Shown: positions 49,973 through 60,999 of the stretch, piece after piece
Numbering within the stretch: position 1 is the stretch's first letter
How the letters are laid out: every line of letters starts with the position of its first letter
DNA from: Muraenolepis orangiensis
Taxonomy: Eukaryota; Chordata; Actinopteri; Gadiformes; Muraenolepididae
DNA length: 64,000 nucleotides
Assembly: GCA_027704905.1 (NCBI GenBank)
Contig: CM051022.1
Location: 11,518,660 to 11,582,659, forward strand
Direction of reading: 5' to 3'
Position numbers and translations under genes: made by a program
The notes under the pieces: generated by a model
What the model was told of the DNA's origin: nothing
What the model saw: the letters and a program-made list of their open reading frames with translations, nothing else
Databases searched by the model: none

Positions 49973-50473
49973 GCAGGTTCCTTCTTCTGGGCTTAGTCTA
50001 GGAAACACGGAGAGATTCACTGAGAGATTCTCCTTTCTCCTTTCGTCTTTCTTTTCTTTCTCTTTAGTTGTTGGGATTCATTCGCTGCCTCGCAGCAAAC
50101 GAGCAAGCTTTAATTATGTTTGTTCGACCTGCGTTGTGGAACTGTAGTCACAGCAGCAAAACACAGTTTTGTTTCGGAATGTAATTTCCTTCACGCTGCA
50201 TTTTTATTTTCGCTTTTTTTCTCTTCTTCCTCCCCTCCTCTTGCGGAGCAAATGAAATTACGGAGGGTCTGTGAGGAATCCCCGGGTTGATTAAGCCCTG
50301 GGTGGTGGCTGGTGGTGGCTGGGGCTGGGTGTGGGTGCGGGTGGGTGGGTGTGGTGTTTTCAATTCTCCAGACACTCGTAATTCCAAATTGCAGTGGAAA
50401 AAGTTGTGAAGCAGTTACAAAAAAGTTACACACCGGTCGGTGCGAGTTCAAGGCCTCGCCTCGTTAATCCTCA

Positions 50474-50477
<4 letters not shown>

Positions 50478-50535
<58 letters not shown>

Positions 50536-50590
50536 TCTCTCCGTCTCCGTCTCTGTCTCTGTCTCTGTCTCTCTCCCTCTCTCCCTCCCC
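50478..50590. repeat. (CT)n with CTCTGT/CTCCGT variants
   Basis: CT units broken by TCTGTC and TCCGTC hexamers, ending in CCCTCC. Confidence 0.94.
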
Positions 50591-50591
50591 C

Positions 50592-50965
50592 TAAATAGAT
50601 CCTTTTCACCCGGGGGCGTAGTCGTATAGGACAAACACAGGTGGTCCCCATACACTAATTATGGGTCAGCTCTCTTTTGCATGCCTGTAGCATTGACCCA
50701 TTGACACCCATCTACTGAAACGCTGGTCTACCAATACCCAGTGTTATAATGTCATATATTGTGGGTGGGTTCGTTTTTGTTTTGGGGGGGAAGCGACACC
50801 TGAGTGACACCTCTGTGCAAAATGTGTCCTGTCACCTGGTTCACCGTTGACTGACATTTTGTCACTTGACATTTGAAAGCACTAGAGGAGCGAGATCGAT
50901 GAGTAATACCTTAGTACCAGTAGGACCTTTACTGCTACTTCCCCCCAACCCCACGTTCTGCATAG
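50592..50965. other. Spacer before the LINE; nothing recognised
   Basis: Mixed sequence with TCACCTG/GACAC words near 50,800-50,840. No gene or repeat match in the window. Confidence 0.4.
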
Positions 50966-53302
50966 ATGGGTGGGTTGTTGGAGTTTGGCACCGTACGAGA
51001 TGGCTGCCGTGTCGCGAGCTCCCGCACAACAACGCAGTTTTTTGTTATTTATTATTTTTATCGCGACTATCTTTTTTCAGGAAGGTAGCAGCACGTTCAT
51101 TTATAACTTTTGCACACTTCTGGAGATCAGATCGACAGTCTCTTGCCGCCTACCGGAGTTTTTTCATTGTTTAGACTCGGATGTCCCGCCCGAAGTCACA
51201 GCTGGATTATCTCCGACCATCTTGGGCACGATTACACGCAAGCGTCGCAGGAAGAAGCGAGCTGGCGTGCTAGTCAGGCTGAGATGTCGATCCGATCGCC
51301 CCCCACTACCCACCATTCTACTGGCTAATGTACAGTCTCTGGACAATAAGTTAAGCGAGCTACAGGCTCGTATTCAATTCCACCGAGAAACTAAGGACAA
51401 CTGTATCATCTGCCTTACGGAGACATGGATGTCGGAGGGGGTTACCGACGCAGCTATCGAGCCACCGGGCGGACAGAACAAAGGCTCTCTCCGGTAAAGA
51501 TCGCGGAGGGGGGGTATGTCTCATGATAAACAGATCTTGGTGCAACCAAAGTCATGTACATCCCCTCAAGTCTTTCTGTTCCCCGGACCTGGAGTACCTG
51601 ATGCTTATGTGCCGTCCACACTGGCTACCTCGGGAGTTTACAGCGGTAACCGTGACCGCTGGTTCCATTCCCCCACAAGCCAACACTGACACAGCACTGA
51701 AGGAACTGTACGGGGCTATCAGCGAACAGGAGTCGGCACACCCCGAGGCTGCTCTCATCGTGGCGGGGGACTTCAACAAGGAGAACCTGAAGAAGGTTCT
51801 CCCGAAGTTCTACCAACACCTAACGAGCAACACACGGGGCGAGCGGATCCTCGACCACTGCTACACCCCCTTCCGTGATGGCTGGCACATGTTCCGCGTC
51901 GCCTCGGACAATAACATCAACACGTCGTCGGTCACCGGGTTCATCAAGAAGTGCATAGATGACGTTGTTCCGACCCAGTCGGTTCGGATATACCCCAACC
52001 AGAAACCGTGGATTAACGGCGATGTTCGCGCTGCCCTCCACGCGCGTAACGCCGCCTTTGGCTCCGGGAATACGGAGGAATATACGAGAGCCCGTTACGA
52101 CCTCCGTAAGACCATCGTCACTGCCAAGCGGGAGTATAAGGACAGAGTGGAGGAGAAATTCAAGAGCCACGACGCGAGGGGTATGTGGCAGGGGCTACAG
52201 ACGATAACGAACTTCAGAGGGAGAACCAGTTGTGTAGAGAACTCCTCTACCTCCCTCCCAGGAGAGCTAAATACTTTTTTTGCGCAGTTCGACGTGAACG
52301 GCAGCCCGCCGAAGCCAGCACCGCCTGAGGAGACCAGCCTGCTGAGCATCTCGGAGGCGGATGTGCGCCGCACCTTCAAGCGGCTGAACATCCGTAAGGC
52401 GGCAGGCCCCGACGACATCCCGGGCCGTGTCCTCAGAGCATGCGCAGACCAGTTGGCAGGAGTCTTTGCAGACATCTTCAACCTCTCCCTGTCCCAGGAG
52501 CTGATCGTGGACTTCAGGAAGCAGAGAGGAGAGCACGGCCCTATCTCCATCGACGGTGTTGCAGTAGAGAGGGTCAGCGGCTTCAAGTTCCTCGGCGTGC
52601 ACATCTCCGAGGACCTCACATGGTCCACGCACACCACACACGTGGTGAAAAGGGCCCAACAACGCCTGTATTTCCTCAGGCGTCTGAGGAAATTCAGCAT
52701 GGGCCCCCGCATCCTGAGAACATTCTATACCGGCACCATGGAGAGTGTTCTTACAGGGTGTATCACCGCCCGGTACGGGAACTGCACCGCACTCGAGCGC
52801 AGAGCGCTTCAAAGGGTGGTGCGGACGGCCCAGTATATCGTTGGAGGTGAGCTCCCCTCCCTCCTGGATATATACAACCAGCGGTGCGTGGCCAAGGCCA
52901 AACGCATCATAAAGACATTGCCCACCCCAGCCACGAACTGTACTCACTGTTACCGTCAGGCAGGCGATACCGCAGTATCAAGTGCCGTACAAATAGACTC
53001 AGAGACAGCTTCCACAGTCAGGCCATCAGGCTGCTGAACAAGGGCGTATAGCATATAACAATGTATATTTTATTACATTGATTTATATATACATATTGCT
53101 CTTTTTCTGTGCCGATATATTGCATTTTATAAATTGCATTTATATTTATATTTTTTAACTTTTATTCTATTCTGTTTTATTAAATTTTTATCTTATTTTA
53201 TAACTGCTGTCTGTCGTCGGGTATTGCACATAACATTTTCACTCACTGCTTTATACTTGCGTAAACTGTGAAGTGACAATAAACTTGACTTGACTTGACT
53301 TG
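50966..53302 (+). mobile_element. L2/Rex1-like LINE, internally deleted
   Basis: Non-LTR retrotransposon with a short 5' leader, an apurinic-type endonuclease region, remnants of reverse transcriptase, a C-terminal region and a 3' untranslated part with AATAAA (53,278 on) ending in ACTTGACTTGACTTGACTTG. The tandem tail marks the true 3' end. At about 2.3 kb it is shorter than expected for an intact element because the centre of the polymerase is gone. A target-site duplication is not evident. Confidence 0.88.
51000..53051 (+). pseudogene. LINE endonuclease/reverse transcriptase, deleted and frameshifted
   Basis: The first frame starts at ATG 51,000 and has an unusual hydrophobic stretch LLFIIFIATIFF at residues about 14-25, then LLANVQSLDNKL and LTETWM of the endonuclease. 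A small deletion or indel at about 51,455-51,466 shifts the frame. The second frame holds GGGVCLMIN, the endonuclease motif VAGDFN (about 51,760) and ILDHCYT, then the RT entry region with RKAAGPDDIPGRVL (52,393 on). At about 52,497 LSLSQ is joined directly to ELIVDFRK, so the palm motifs, including the YxDD-type catalytic box, are missing. The C-terminal KFLGVHISEDLTW, RAQQRLYFLRRLRKF and LQRVVRTAQ follow. A second shift near 52,915 moves the end to another frame (LLPSGRRYRSIK) with a stop at 53,049-53,051. The product cannot be a working polymerase. Confidence 0.88.
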
Positions 53303-53640
53303 AATGAGTCTTTGTTTAAGCGGTTAAAACGTAAACTCTCTCCATACATATATATATTCGATTTATCCGGGGCTTTTAAAAGCAATCTGGATTCTATCTT
53401 GGTATAATGTCATTTGTTTTAGTTTGGGAAGTGGGCAGTGGTGACACACTCATTGTGGAGCACAGATGAAGGTTTACTTAAAAAAAAAACCGGATGAGAA
53501 ATGAATGTGAGCTATTTTTTGGGTGACTGTGTGACCTGAACTTAGAGCTTCTTGTGTGCAAGACTGCAGAGATTAGCCTTAATTGGCTCATTAATTGCAA
53601 CTGTGTGTGCTTATGCAGCAGCCACCATCACGTCCGGTAT
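53303..53640. other. Spacer without recognised gene
   Basis: A/T-leaning sequence with an A run near 53,480. Nothing recognised. Confidence 0.4.
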
Positions 53641-54057
<417 letters not shown>

Positions 54058-54241
54058 CAGATGTTGGCCTATATGATGAATGTTTATCGCAATGTCTTTT
54101 TTCTGCCATAAAGAGAAAGTGAGAAAGTATTTTCCCCGTGTGTCGCTAGAGTCACGTGGCTAACCAAATAAGTCTGAATGGGACCACCGTTTGGTGCTTC
54201 ATCATCATTTATTTTGCACCATCACATTTATTACACAACGA

Positions 54242-54518
54242 TCCACCCCCCAACCCCCCCCCCACCACCACACTCACACACACACACACACACCCACACA
54301 CTCACACACACACACACACACACCACCCCCCCCCCCCCCCAACCTCCTAACCCCTACAACTCCACTCCCCTCCGCTCCCCTTTTTCATTTCCACTCAATA
54401 CATGTACGACTGACTGGCTTAAATGATGTGTGTTTGTTTGCTGTCGTCCTCCCCCTCCCCTCCCCCCCCCCTCCCCTCCCCCCCCCCCCCCCTCCCCCCT
54501 CCCCCCCCCCCCCCCGGA
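54242..54518. repeat. C-rich and (CA)n low-complexity block
   Basis: C runs near 54,245-54,263, CA units at about 54,270-54,325, more C runs at 54,328-54,340, and a CCCCTCC-rich stretch at 54,450-54,515. The C-rich strand and its G-rich complement could form i-motif and quadruplex structures. Confidence 0.92.
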
Positions 54519-54519
54519 G

Positions 54520-55065
54520 TGAAAATACGGGGGAATCACTCAGCGTTTGAGCGGCGGCGGAGCGTTTTTAAATATGAGAGCTATTTGCCATCGCCGTTCC
54601 CACACTCGGCGGTTCAATAACCTGATGAGCACTTAACGCACTCGCGCTTTTCTCCTTTTCCCTTTTTTTGTCTTGAAGAGAGTCAAATGAATCCTGTTTT
54701 GCGGCGAGGTAAGTCTATAATGAGGCTTTCAACACATTTGGGGGGGGGGGGGGGGGAAGCGTTTTTTCCAAATGTTTTCCTTTTTTTGTTTTTTTACACA
54801 TTCAATTGGATCAGTTGCAATGAGTCAGACGCCCTCATCATCCCTCTTCCGCCAGGGGAAACATCACTAGTGTGCGCCGCGGAAGCGTGTCGATTTGTAT
54901 GCCGTTAGCTATAAAGCTTTATCCCCAATTTAGAGACGTAAGCATGGATTTAGCTGGAGGCTACAGTAACCTAAAATTACAAAACACAAACTGGAGTTTG
55001 TTGTTGTGACATTGCGACTGGCACAACCTTTAACCTTTCATGCCCATCCAGGGTTCCATTTAGTT
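54520..55065. other. Single-copy-looking spacer; weak exon-like scrap
   Basis: Balanced sequence with TTTTTAAATATGAGAGC near 54,566 and GCGGCGAGGTAAGTCT near 54,700, the latter matching a 5' splice-site consensus (AG|GTAAGT) a few codons after an ATG at 54,687. There is no supporting frame upstream, so I do not call an exon. A G run lies at 54,739-54,757. Confidence 0.3.
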
Positions 55066-55075
55066 TTTTGGTGTC

Positions 55076-55612
55076 CGAAATCCTTCCCTCATTCCCTACT
55101 CCTACTCCCTCCCTAGTAGTTCAATATAGAGGACTATATAGTGAAATCCTTCCCTCGTTCCCTACTCCCTCTCTAGTAGTTCAATGTAGAGGACTATATA
55201 GTGGAATCCTTCCCTCATTCCCTACTCCCTCTCTAGTAGTTCAATGTAGAGGACTATATAGTGAAATCCTTCCCTCATTCCCTACTCCCTCTCTAGTAGT
55301 TCAATGTAGAGGACTATATAGTGAAATCCTTCCCTCGTTCCCTACTCCCTCTCTAGTAGTTCAATGTAGAGGACTATATAGTGAAATCCTTCCCTCGTTC
55401 CCTACTCCCTCTCTAGTAGTTCAATGTAGAGGACTATACAGTGAAATCCTTCCCTCGTTCCCTACTCCCTCTCTAGTAGTTCAATGTAGAGGACTATATA
55501 GTGGAATCCTTCCCTCATTCCCTACTCCCTCTCTAGTAGTTCAATGTAGAGGACTATATAGTGAAATCCTTCCCTCATTCCCTACTCCCTCTCTAGGGGA
55601 GTTCAATGTAGA
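55076..55612. repeat. 60-bp minisatellite, nine units
   Basis: Units spaced exactly 60 bp (boundaries near 55,141, 55,201 and so on to 55,561). Each contains AATCCTTCCCTC(A/G)TTCCCT, ACTCCCTCTCTAGTAGTTCA and ATGTAGAGGACTATATAGTG. The first unit has a 5-bp insertion and the last diverges after CTCTCTAGGGG. Few substitutions separate units, so the expansion is recent or homogenised. The frame stays open as 20-residue repeats only because 60 is a multiple of 3. The flanks (GTGTCCGAAAT before, CTTTGGGACACGAC after) look like degraded inverted ends of a DNA transposon in which the array grew. Confidence 0.94.
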
Positions 55613-55964
55613 GTATTTAGTGACTATATAGTGAGCTCATTCGCTAAATGAAAAAATCACTTTGGGACACGACTAGAGTCTCTGTTAAACACATCATTGC
55701 TCTTGCGTAATAAAAAGTCCCAGATCTACTCCGGTGGACATCGCTTCTTGTCCGTCTGCCGTTTTTTCTTTCTTTCTTTCTTTCAGTGCAATGCATGATG
55801 GGATATATGCTCCGTTAGCGACCGTTGGTTGTACGCTTACTTTTTACGCTGCATGATGCAGGATACGAGGAGTGCATCGACTACATACATAGGGTATAAT
55901 AATTCTTAGTATACTGTACATTTGGACAGTACAGACTCACTATATATATATACATGTGCATTTT

Positions 55965-56123
55965 GTAGTGAGTAGTGGGATGTGTAGAGTAATAAAGTTT
56001 TAGCTCGAATTCCAACACTATTTATAAAAAACAAGGCTTTTGGGTTAAGTATGAGCGTTATAATGAGCAATATTACTTATTGTTATTATTGTCCGGGGGA
56101 GATTAACAACAATGTTAACCGCC
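55965..56123 (+). mobile_element. Dispersed repeat, copy 1
   Basis: GTAGTGAGTAGTGGGATGTG, AGCTCGAATTCCAACACTAT and GATTAACAACAATGTTAACC match 60,150-60,254 in the same order. It is 350 bp downstream of the 60-bp array and may be part of the same non-autonomous DNA transposon. Confidence 0.65.
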
Positions 56124-57120
56124 ACCCAGTCCGGGTGACGTCGAGGTACCCCACCCGAAACGGGCAATAAATAAATCATGTTTCAAGTCGACCTCCGTCG
56201 GAGACGGCACTGGGGTTCCAATCCCAAAGTCCATGCGTAGCCGCTAGATGCCCTTGAGCGATATGTCCTCGCCGGATTCAGTCAACCCTTGTATTCAAAG
56301 CATCTGCCACAAAAGTTCTATGACTGAAAGTAAAGTGTGTATGTTTTTTTTTTTTTAACCTCGAGATTAATTAGTACACAGGTTGTTTCCGAAGCCAGCC
56401 TGGGGACTTCAGCCGAAATTCTGGGACGGAACTATTTATTAAGCTGCTGGTAACTAGAGCGTATCGTAATTACTAGGACGAGTCCACCGGTATGGTCCAG
56501 CCTAGGAAGGTCCATCTTGGACTAAAACGCATTTATTATATTCCTCATTGAAGTGGCAATCAATCAAACTTTATTTATACAGCACTCTCTGCGCAACGCA
56601 GCGTTACAAAATGGAAAAGGCCAACAGCACAGCAAGAGCAAGACATGCTTATAATAAAAAAATAGATATTTCAGGGGTCGACTCAAACGACAGAGTCTAC
56701 ACACCACTTTGGCTATTCCCAAAGTGGGTTACGCACAGACACATCGGAGGCACGCCAACAAAACATCTGTCATAGCCTCGCCTGTGTCCAAAATCAACCC
56801 ACTTTTAAACAAACAAGCAGTTCCGCACTTCAGTTATTCTATTCACTAATTTGGTCGTACAGAACAGAATATGACTTATTTCTTCTTGTGACTTAAATGT
56901 TCTTCCTACATTTTTACTTACTAGTATTTTTTTTTTTTTGGGATTGTTGTTTTAATGATCTGTGTCAGCTCGATGTCATTCCTGCCTGGTCTGGTGATTA
57001 TGTTACGTTATTATAACTTTTCCCAGAGAAGTCATTCGTATTGTGTCTGAGCTTATGTGTATATCACTTGTTTGAAATATGTTCTGACGACTGCGTTCTA
57101 CCATGCTGAATAAAGGCAAA
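56124..57120. other. Spacer with small dispersed repeat at 56,558-56,640
   Basis: GCAATCAATCAAACTTTATT, TATACAGCACTCTCTGCGC and AACGCAGCGTTACAAAATGG at 56,558-56,640 look like a worn dispersed repeat of the TATAGCAC type. T runs lie at 56,345-56,356 and 56,928-56,939. A possible worn tRNA-like GGGGTTCCAATCCC is near 56,211. No gene. Confidence 0.4.
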
Positions 57121-57121
57121 G

Positions 57122-57318
57122 TGGTAAATAACACTGTCTATGTATTGAGATGAGAGGGAGATGGGGGGTACACACAGCAGGAGGTGCAACGTTTGAGGGA
57201 ATACAGGACCTTAAATATAGTGAATAACACGGTCTTGTCTTCATGTGTAACATCAGACGAGAGGTGGAGGGGCGTAGACGGCAGGAGGTTCAACGTTTGA
57301 TGGGGCTACAGGTACCTT
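57122..57318. repeat. Imperfect tandem duplication, 104-bp offset
   Basis: GCAGGAGGTGCAACGTTTGA (about 57,177) recurs as GCAGGAGGTTCAACGTTTGA (57,281). AATAACAC(T/G)GTCT precedes and CTACAGG/ATACAGG then ACCTT follows in both. Confidence 0.85.
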
Positions 57319-57514
57319 CAAAAGTTCGGAAACCATTGCACTTGTCGATTGAGGGCTAAACTAAAGCGAATATGTTTTAAGACGTGTTTAAGACGTTTTA
57401 AGTTTTAAGATGGGGAACAAAAAAACGGCCCCCCGAGCTCGGCCAGACTTTATGTCCCGGGTCACTGCCACGATCTTTATCTTACCGTTTGTTTGGGTTT
57501 GTTTCATTCCCCCC

Positions 57515-57575
57515 CCCCCCCCCCACCCAACCTCACCCCACCCCCCCCCCCCCCCCCAACCTCACCCCACCCCCA
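57515..57575. repeat. C-rich tract with duplicated CCCAACCTCACCCCACC
   Basis: Two C runs, each followed by AACCTCACCCCACCC, indicating a local duplication. Confidence 0.9.
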
Positions 57576-57666
57576 AAGGCACACACTTCTCCCTGGCTGG
57601 ATTCTCCGTCACTTAGCAATGGGAGACGGAGAGGCACACACTCCGCCTCTCGCTCAACACAGGACT

Positions 57667-57883
<217 letters not shown>

Positions 57884-57959
57884 ATGCTCTCTCATGCAGA
57901 GCAGACCCCCTGTAGGCCCAATGGATGAAGCAAAGAGTAGCACATTAAGTTTCTCGGGC

Positions 57960-58082
57960 TCTCTCTCTCTCTCTCTCTCTACCTCCCTCTGCCCATATTG
58001 CTATTTCATTCCTCCTCCATATCTGTCTTCCCCTCTGCCCTCTCTCCCTTCTATTCCACTCGTCCATCTCTCTCTCATCTCT

Positions 58083-58156
<74 letters not shown>

Positions 58157-58234
58157 GCGGTCCCTTGCTTTTGTTTTATTTCCTCCTCCTCCATCTCCGT
58201 CTTCCCCTCTGCCCTCTACCTGTTCCACACATAC

Positions 58235-58288
<54 letters not shown>

Positions 58289-58311
58289 GTCTGTCGTCTG
58301 TCTGTCGTCTC

Positions 58312-58345
<34 letters not shown>
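57960..58345. repeat. (CT)n and (TCTG)n tract
   Basis: CT arrays at 57,960-57,980, 58,078-58,156 (slips near 58,103 and 58,135), and TCTG tetramers at about 58,237-58,310. CCTCCTCCATATCTGTCTTC and CCTCCTCCATCTCCGTCTTC (about 58,012 and 58,185), each followed by CCCTCTGCCCTCT, show a duplication of about 175 bp. Confidence 0.93.
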
Positions 58346-58354
<9 letters not shown>

Positions 58355-58434
58355 TTGTGTGTGTATAGGTTTCCGTGACTTTTGCTTTTTCAGGTAATTG
58401 TATTTCTTGAAACTGAGTCAGTGTGTGACGGGAC

Positions 58435-58557
<123 letters not shown>

Positions 58558-58628
58558 TGCCCTCTCCGGAATTATATTCCCTGAAATGGTTTTGTTTCCA
58601 CAAAAGTTACAAAGCTCAAAGCTACAAA

Positions 58629-58678
<50 letters not shown>
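58629..58678. repeat. (CA)n microsatellite
   Basis: About 25 units, 75 bp after the previous array. Confidence 0.96.
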
Positions 58679-58679
<1 letters not shown>

Positions 58680-59225
58680 GCAGTAGGGACATTTTGTCAT
58701 ATCACGGCTTCTAATAGAGTCTGTCGTGGACTCTGGAGTGTGTGTGTGTAACCTCAGCTGTTAATTGCTTCTCGGCTACACGACTGCCTCTCCCCCCCCC
58801 TCATATTGGAGGAAAAGAAGTAAGATTATCCAACAGTATCACAGGGGAAAAAAACCTGTTGTGTCTCTTTGTCCATAACCGTAATTTTCTATAATGACGG
58901 AAAATTGCTTCTCCCACGGAAGTGACCAAATCTAAACCAAGGACAGTGTGCTTTGTTGTGTCCTGATTGATTGATTGACTGTTGGAGTAGTGGAAGCCAA
59001 CACAATAATCGACACACAATCTAAGTCTGTTTTGGCGTTGTGATTAATAACATACGTAAATTAAACTTTTTATTCTTTTTTTCTTTTTTTCTGTGCTTTA
59101 TTTTTTTTAATTAATTTATTAATTGTTTTAAATGTATTACATTTTTTGAAGTCTTAGAAAATGTGTGTGTCTTGGGGTGGGAAAAGTGGGTGGGACGTAG
59201 AAGTTCGATCTCACGCTGTACTGCA

Positions 59226-59239
59226 CTGCCACCTGCTGG
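59226..59239 (-). promoter_or_regulatory. Perfect CTCF core consensus match
   Basis: On the minus strand CCAGCAGGTGGCAG fits the commonly used 14-position CTCF core (CCASYAGRKGGCRS) at every position. CTCF sites act as insulators or loop anchors. Occupancy cannot be told from sequence, and a chance match is possible in 64 kb. Confidence 0.45.
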
Positions 59240-59282
59240 CCGAACAAGAGATCCGCATCCCGTGTGGCAAATCGTTTTAATA

Positions 59283-59560
59283 ATAATACTACATTACATT
59301 TCTATAGCACCTTTCTGGATACCCAAGGCGCTTTACAGACAGGGCAAAGTTACACACAAAGTAAAATAATTAAATAGTTACATCGATTCAAATAAGACAG
59401 ATAAGACAGATAAAATAAACAATAATAATAATAATAATAATAATAAAACAAATATATGATATTAATGAAAGGAGGATTTAAAAAATGTTGAGTCATGTGA
59501 TAGAGGGGAGGATGTTTAGCTGGGAAAAGCCAGTTTGAAGAGGTGGGTCTTAAGAGACTG
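59283..59560 (+). mobile_element. Dispersed repeat with TCTATAGCACCTTT start
   Basis: ACATTACATTTCTATAGCAC, AAGGCGCTTTACAGACAGGG, an A-rich middle with (AAT)n at 59,421-59,445, and AGCCAGTTTGAAGAGGTGGG. Layout as at 25,140-25,420. Confidence 0.55.
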
Positions 59561-59679
59561 TTTGAAACCTGTTTTATCGCTGACTTTTATGACTGTCTGT
59601 CTAGCTGTTCTTCTTGTTCGTTTATAAACTGTTTGTATGTGTGCATATAAACATTAATGGGTGGACCCCAGTGGGAATA

Positions 59680-59955
59680 GATGGATGGATGGACTTTATT
59701 GATTTATTGAGACAACTTACAACCACATAACAAGCTCCTTAAAACAGTAGGACAAGCTAATAGCAGCAGGTGAAGAAACATCTCATGGGGAGACTTTTTG
59801 AGCAATACAGTGAAAAGGATGGCTATTGTAGTGTAGCTTCTATGTCCTCCGTTTTTAATGATGTCTGATATAATGGGTCCAGGTTGTGGTCAAAGATCGA
59901 AGTAGATCTTTTTAATAGGCTGGTCCACTCTGGTTCTATCCACATCTATGTGGAT
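59680..59955 (-). mobile_element. LINE 3' tail with (CCAT)n end
   Basis: Plus-strand GATGGATGGATGGACTTTAT then TGATTTATTGAGACAAC. Reversed, this is an AATAAA-bearing 3' end finishing in CCATCCATC. Upstream on the minus strand is a non-coding stretch to a C run at 59,956-59,970. Confidence 0.55.
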
Positions 59956-60149
59956 CCCCCCCCCCCCCCCCGTCAATACAGCATAATAAAACACCATTCC
60001 TCACAACACAGGACTGCCAGCATCAACCCAATCAGATGAACAACAGATGCCCTGATTGGTCAGAAGTGAGGCTGGGGGAGCTGTTTGAAATATACATCCT
60101 CTGGCATCCGCAGGCGCAGTCGGTCTTGAAACAGAGATGGGTGTACTAT

Positions 60150-60254
60150 GTAGTGAGTAGTGAGATGTGCAAGTGTTTCATTCCCCTATTTCAGCTCGAA
60201 ATTCCAACACTATTTTAAAGATTCCCGGGAAGATTTGCAACAAAGTTAACTGCC
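60150..60254 (+). mobile_element. Dispersed repeat, copy 2
   Basis: GTAGTGAGTAGTGAGATGTG, CAGCTCGAAATTCCAACACT and GATTTGCAACAAAGTTAACT match the copy at 55,965. This copy lacks an A/T-rich insert present in the other. Confidence 0.65.
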
Positions 60255-60379
60255 GGACTGCACTAATAGCAGACCGACGGCTATGGCATTTAACTAACAA
60301 ATGACAGTTCAATTATAGCACTTAGATCGTACCTACAGCACCTTTAAGCGTGGCATTGATTGATTAGCTTTCCAGTTCA

Positions 60380-60622
60380 GTTTGTCATCAGTATCAAAAC
60401 AGATGCGCATATATCTCATACCTACTCTATAAGTCATTTTATACCCGTTTTAGTAGTAGTTTTTTAGTAGACTGTTTTTACATCTTATTTAACCACTGTA
60501 CATTAGATATAACCATGCACTTTACTGCAACATTTGCACTCTGGTTGGATGCCAACTGATTGGCAGTCGCTGTACTGTACTTGTGCTGTACAATGACAAT
60601 ACATTTGAATCTAATCTAATAG
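60380..60622 (+). mobile_element. LINE 3' tail, (TCTAA)n family, uninterrupted copy
   Basis: ATATCTCATACCTACTCTAT, AAGTCATTTTATACCCG, TTAACCACTGTACATTAG, ACTTTACTGCAACATTTGCA, GTGCTGTACAATGACAATAC and TTGAATCTAATCTAAT, in one piece. It is the reference for the two interrupted copies at 4,330 and 7,095. Confidence 0.75.
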
Positions 60623-60999
60623 ATATAGGCAGGTGCTATATATCTTAACATCTTATTATTATTAATATTAATATTATAGCAACTCATTCACCTCGGTCCC
60701 TCGCTGTATAGCCTAAAGGGCTAGGCATCACCATGGGGGCCCACCACCAGAGCAGAATTGTCCGGGAAAAAACCCCCCTGGAAGCCACTCACCCCAGCTG
60801 TCTCTCTCTATATGCCACGCTGCACGCCGTGGGGCTAAACAAACCGGCCACCTACTAGTTTCAGCACACAGGGGTTGTTTTTCCGCAAGACTCCTTCGCA
60901 GGGGGAGCGGAGGGAGAGGCAGTAACCCCAGCGGCGGGATAGTATATGGGCCACATTTGTTTTGAGACGCTTTTACAATTCAATTTGGGGGGAGGGTGG

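Noticed and set aside
50866..51174. Separate gene overlapping the start of the LINE
   Set aside because: It is another frame over the LINE 5' region and first coding part.
54687..54710. Short exon ending in a splice donor (GAGGTAAGT)
   Set aside because: Only a few codons from an ATG, with no conserved protein and no acceptor or continuation found.
55068..55631. A protein of 20-residue repeats
   Set aside because: The open frame follows from a 60-bp unit; there is no start context, domain or coding-like substitution bias, and the flanks are transposon-like.
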